This document shows, in pieces, positions 49,740-50,736 of a stretch of 50,736 bases of DNA; the first letter of the stretch is position 1; every line of letters begins with the position of its first letter. The DNA comes from Paulinella micropora (taxonomy: Eukaryota > Cercozoa > Imbricatea > Euglyphida > Paulinellidae), in assembly GCA_019918135.1 (NCBI GenBank), contig WBZZ01007021.1:1-50736 (forward strand). The letters are read 5' to 3'. The translations under genes and the position numbers were made by a program. A model generated the notes under the pieces. The model worked only from the letters and a program-made list of their open reading frames with translations. It had not been told where the DNA came from and searched no databases.

Positions 49740-50736
49740 ATGATGGACGAGCAGCCTGCGCTGAAGAAGAGACGTATTTGGTCAATAGAAGAGGGGAAAG
49801 AAGAGGCAGGCGAGGAGGAGCGTGCGGGTTCGCGAGGCAGCTGAGCCGGAGTCAAGCGCCCGGCCGGCGGGTCTTTGGCGACAGAAAAGGAGATGGTTTG
49901 AGGAAGAAGAAGAAGATAAGTGGGAGATTGAGCGCGATGGCCCGTGGTGAGGATGCTGGCAAGTTTCAACGAGGCCATGAGCAAGATGAAACCCATAACG
50001 CTGCCAAGGCGGCCCAGCAGGGCTCCCTGTCGGACACGACCCGTACGAGTTTATAACGCAAAGCCTCTGGAATAGCTTCGAGGGGGCCACTTCACGACAG
50101 ATCAGATGTTTATGAACATGTTGGTAGTGGCGCGCCCGGAGCTCCTGTCTGCGATCGCCATGTTGACATGGGAGGAGTTTTTGGAAAAGCATCCTACGAT
50201 CAAGCCGCACGGGGACAAGCTGACCATTGTAGAGTGGCAGTTCAACCCCAAGGCACTGAACCCCAAGAGCCTGCGCGTGCCGGGCACGCTGCTGGAAACC
50301 AGCCGCTCATCTAAGACCCAGGCCATCCAGCACTACGGAGTGGGATTTGTGATGCCCTCCGACTGGCCCATGGACAAGACCAAGGTGGTGGTGTACGAGC
50401 AGTCGCTGCGGGCCGTCAGCACCTCGTCGTGCTGTCTCTGAATTACAACCTGTCTGCAAGCTGATGGAGAACCATTGATCGTTGTGGAGACGAGCTGCCC
50501 TATGGGCCAGCGCGACCTTAGCGCCTTGCTGGAGCAGCGGAACGCACAGACCTTTTCGGTGAACAAGGACGCGTCGGCATAAACGGGTAAGGTCAAGGCC
50601 GTCAGCCTGCTGCGGAACTGGACAAGGAGCCGACATGGTTTTGCTGACGATGAGGTGTCGCTTCGCCAACACCATCAAGCGGAGAGCAGGCTGTTGCCCT
50701 TGTTCGGCAACCCGGACCTCCGTGCCCCCTACGACC
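49740..50736 (+). CDS. Unrecognised gene with multiple frameshifts, 3' truncated by window
   Basis: Protein-like reading starts at the ATG at 49740 (MMDEQPALKKRRIW) and continues to the window end, but the frame changes several times: near 49840, 49930, 50010-50030, 50082-50086 (five G), 50430 and 50500. Coherent pieces include a Glu-rich segment (FEEEEEDKWEIERDG), PYEFITQSLWNSF, MFMNMLVVARPELLSAIAML, GEPLIVVETSCPMGQRDL and LFGNPDLRAPYD. They look like one large protein with a short basic and acidic leader, the kind of sequence expected for a structural protein. Its neighbours are candidate virion genes. No family was recognised and no reading frame is confirmed. Confidence 0.45.

Overview
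The window looks like part of a large eukaryotic double-stranded DNA virus, or a provirus of one in a protist genome. Supporting signs are intron-bearing genes with GT..AG boundaries and long T tracts before the acceptor, long AT-rich 3' flanks, a Fanzor-type (TnpB-related) RNA-guided nuclease, virus-style F-box/leucine-rich-repeat and C2H2 zinc-finger proteins, and secreted or membrane glycoproteins. Two further clues are tentative: a seven-helix protein resembling a heliorhodopsin (46.7-47.8 kb) and an ORF laid out like a capsid-maturation protease fused to a scaffold (39.6-42.1 kb). If both hold, a mirusvirus-like virus (herpesvirus-type capsid genes plus giant-virus-like accessory genes) is the best guess. 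No hallmark gene was recognised with certainty, so this is an inference.

Layout. Positions 1-29 kb are an accessory, repeat-saturated zone. It is a mosaic of short dispersed repeats, runs of 8-20 G or C, foldback hairpins and gene relics, with islands of genes: three copies of an LRR-like gene (5.0-6.8, 10.0-10.2, 16.6-18.4 kb), a wrecked and an intact Fanzor gene (7.8-8.8 and 11.8-13.8 kb), a duplicated coiled-coil gene (14.9-15.6 and 27.5-28.1 kb), a unique ORF (19.0-20.0 kb), a tandem pair of HNH nuclease genes (21.3-24.7 kb) and a membrane-anchored alpha/beta hydrolase (25.9-27.3 kb). From about 29.3 kb to the end the window is gene-dense and mostly single-copy: a spliced Cys-rich membrane protein, an F-box/LRR gene, a duplicated-domain glycoprotein, a zinc-finger protein, and a block of unrecognised, probably virion-related genes (38.2-50.7 kb).

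A recurring feature is genes broken by one frameshift, usually at a homopolymer of 4-6 bases, and by a few in-frame TAG codons. These may be sequencing errors in a poorly polished assembly, decay of an integrated element, or both; the last kilobase is the worst. Function by motif is firm only for the Fanzor nuclease, the HNH nuclease, the alpha/beta hydrolase and the C2H2 fingers. Everything else is described from visible features.
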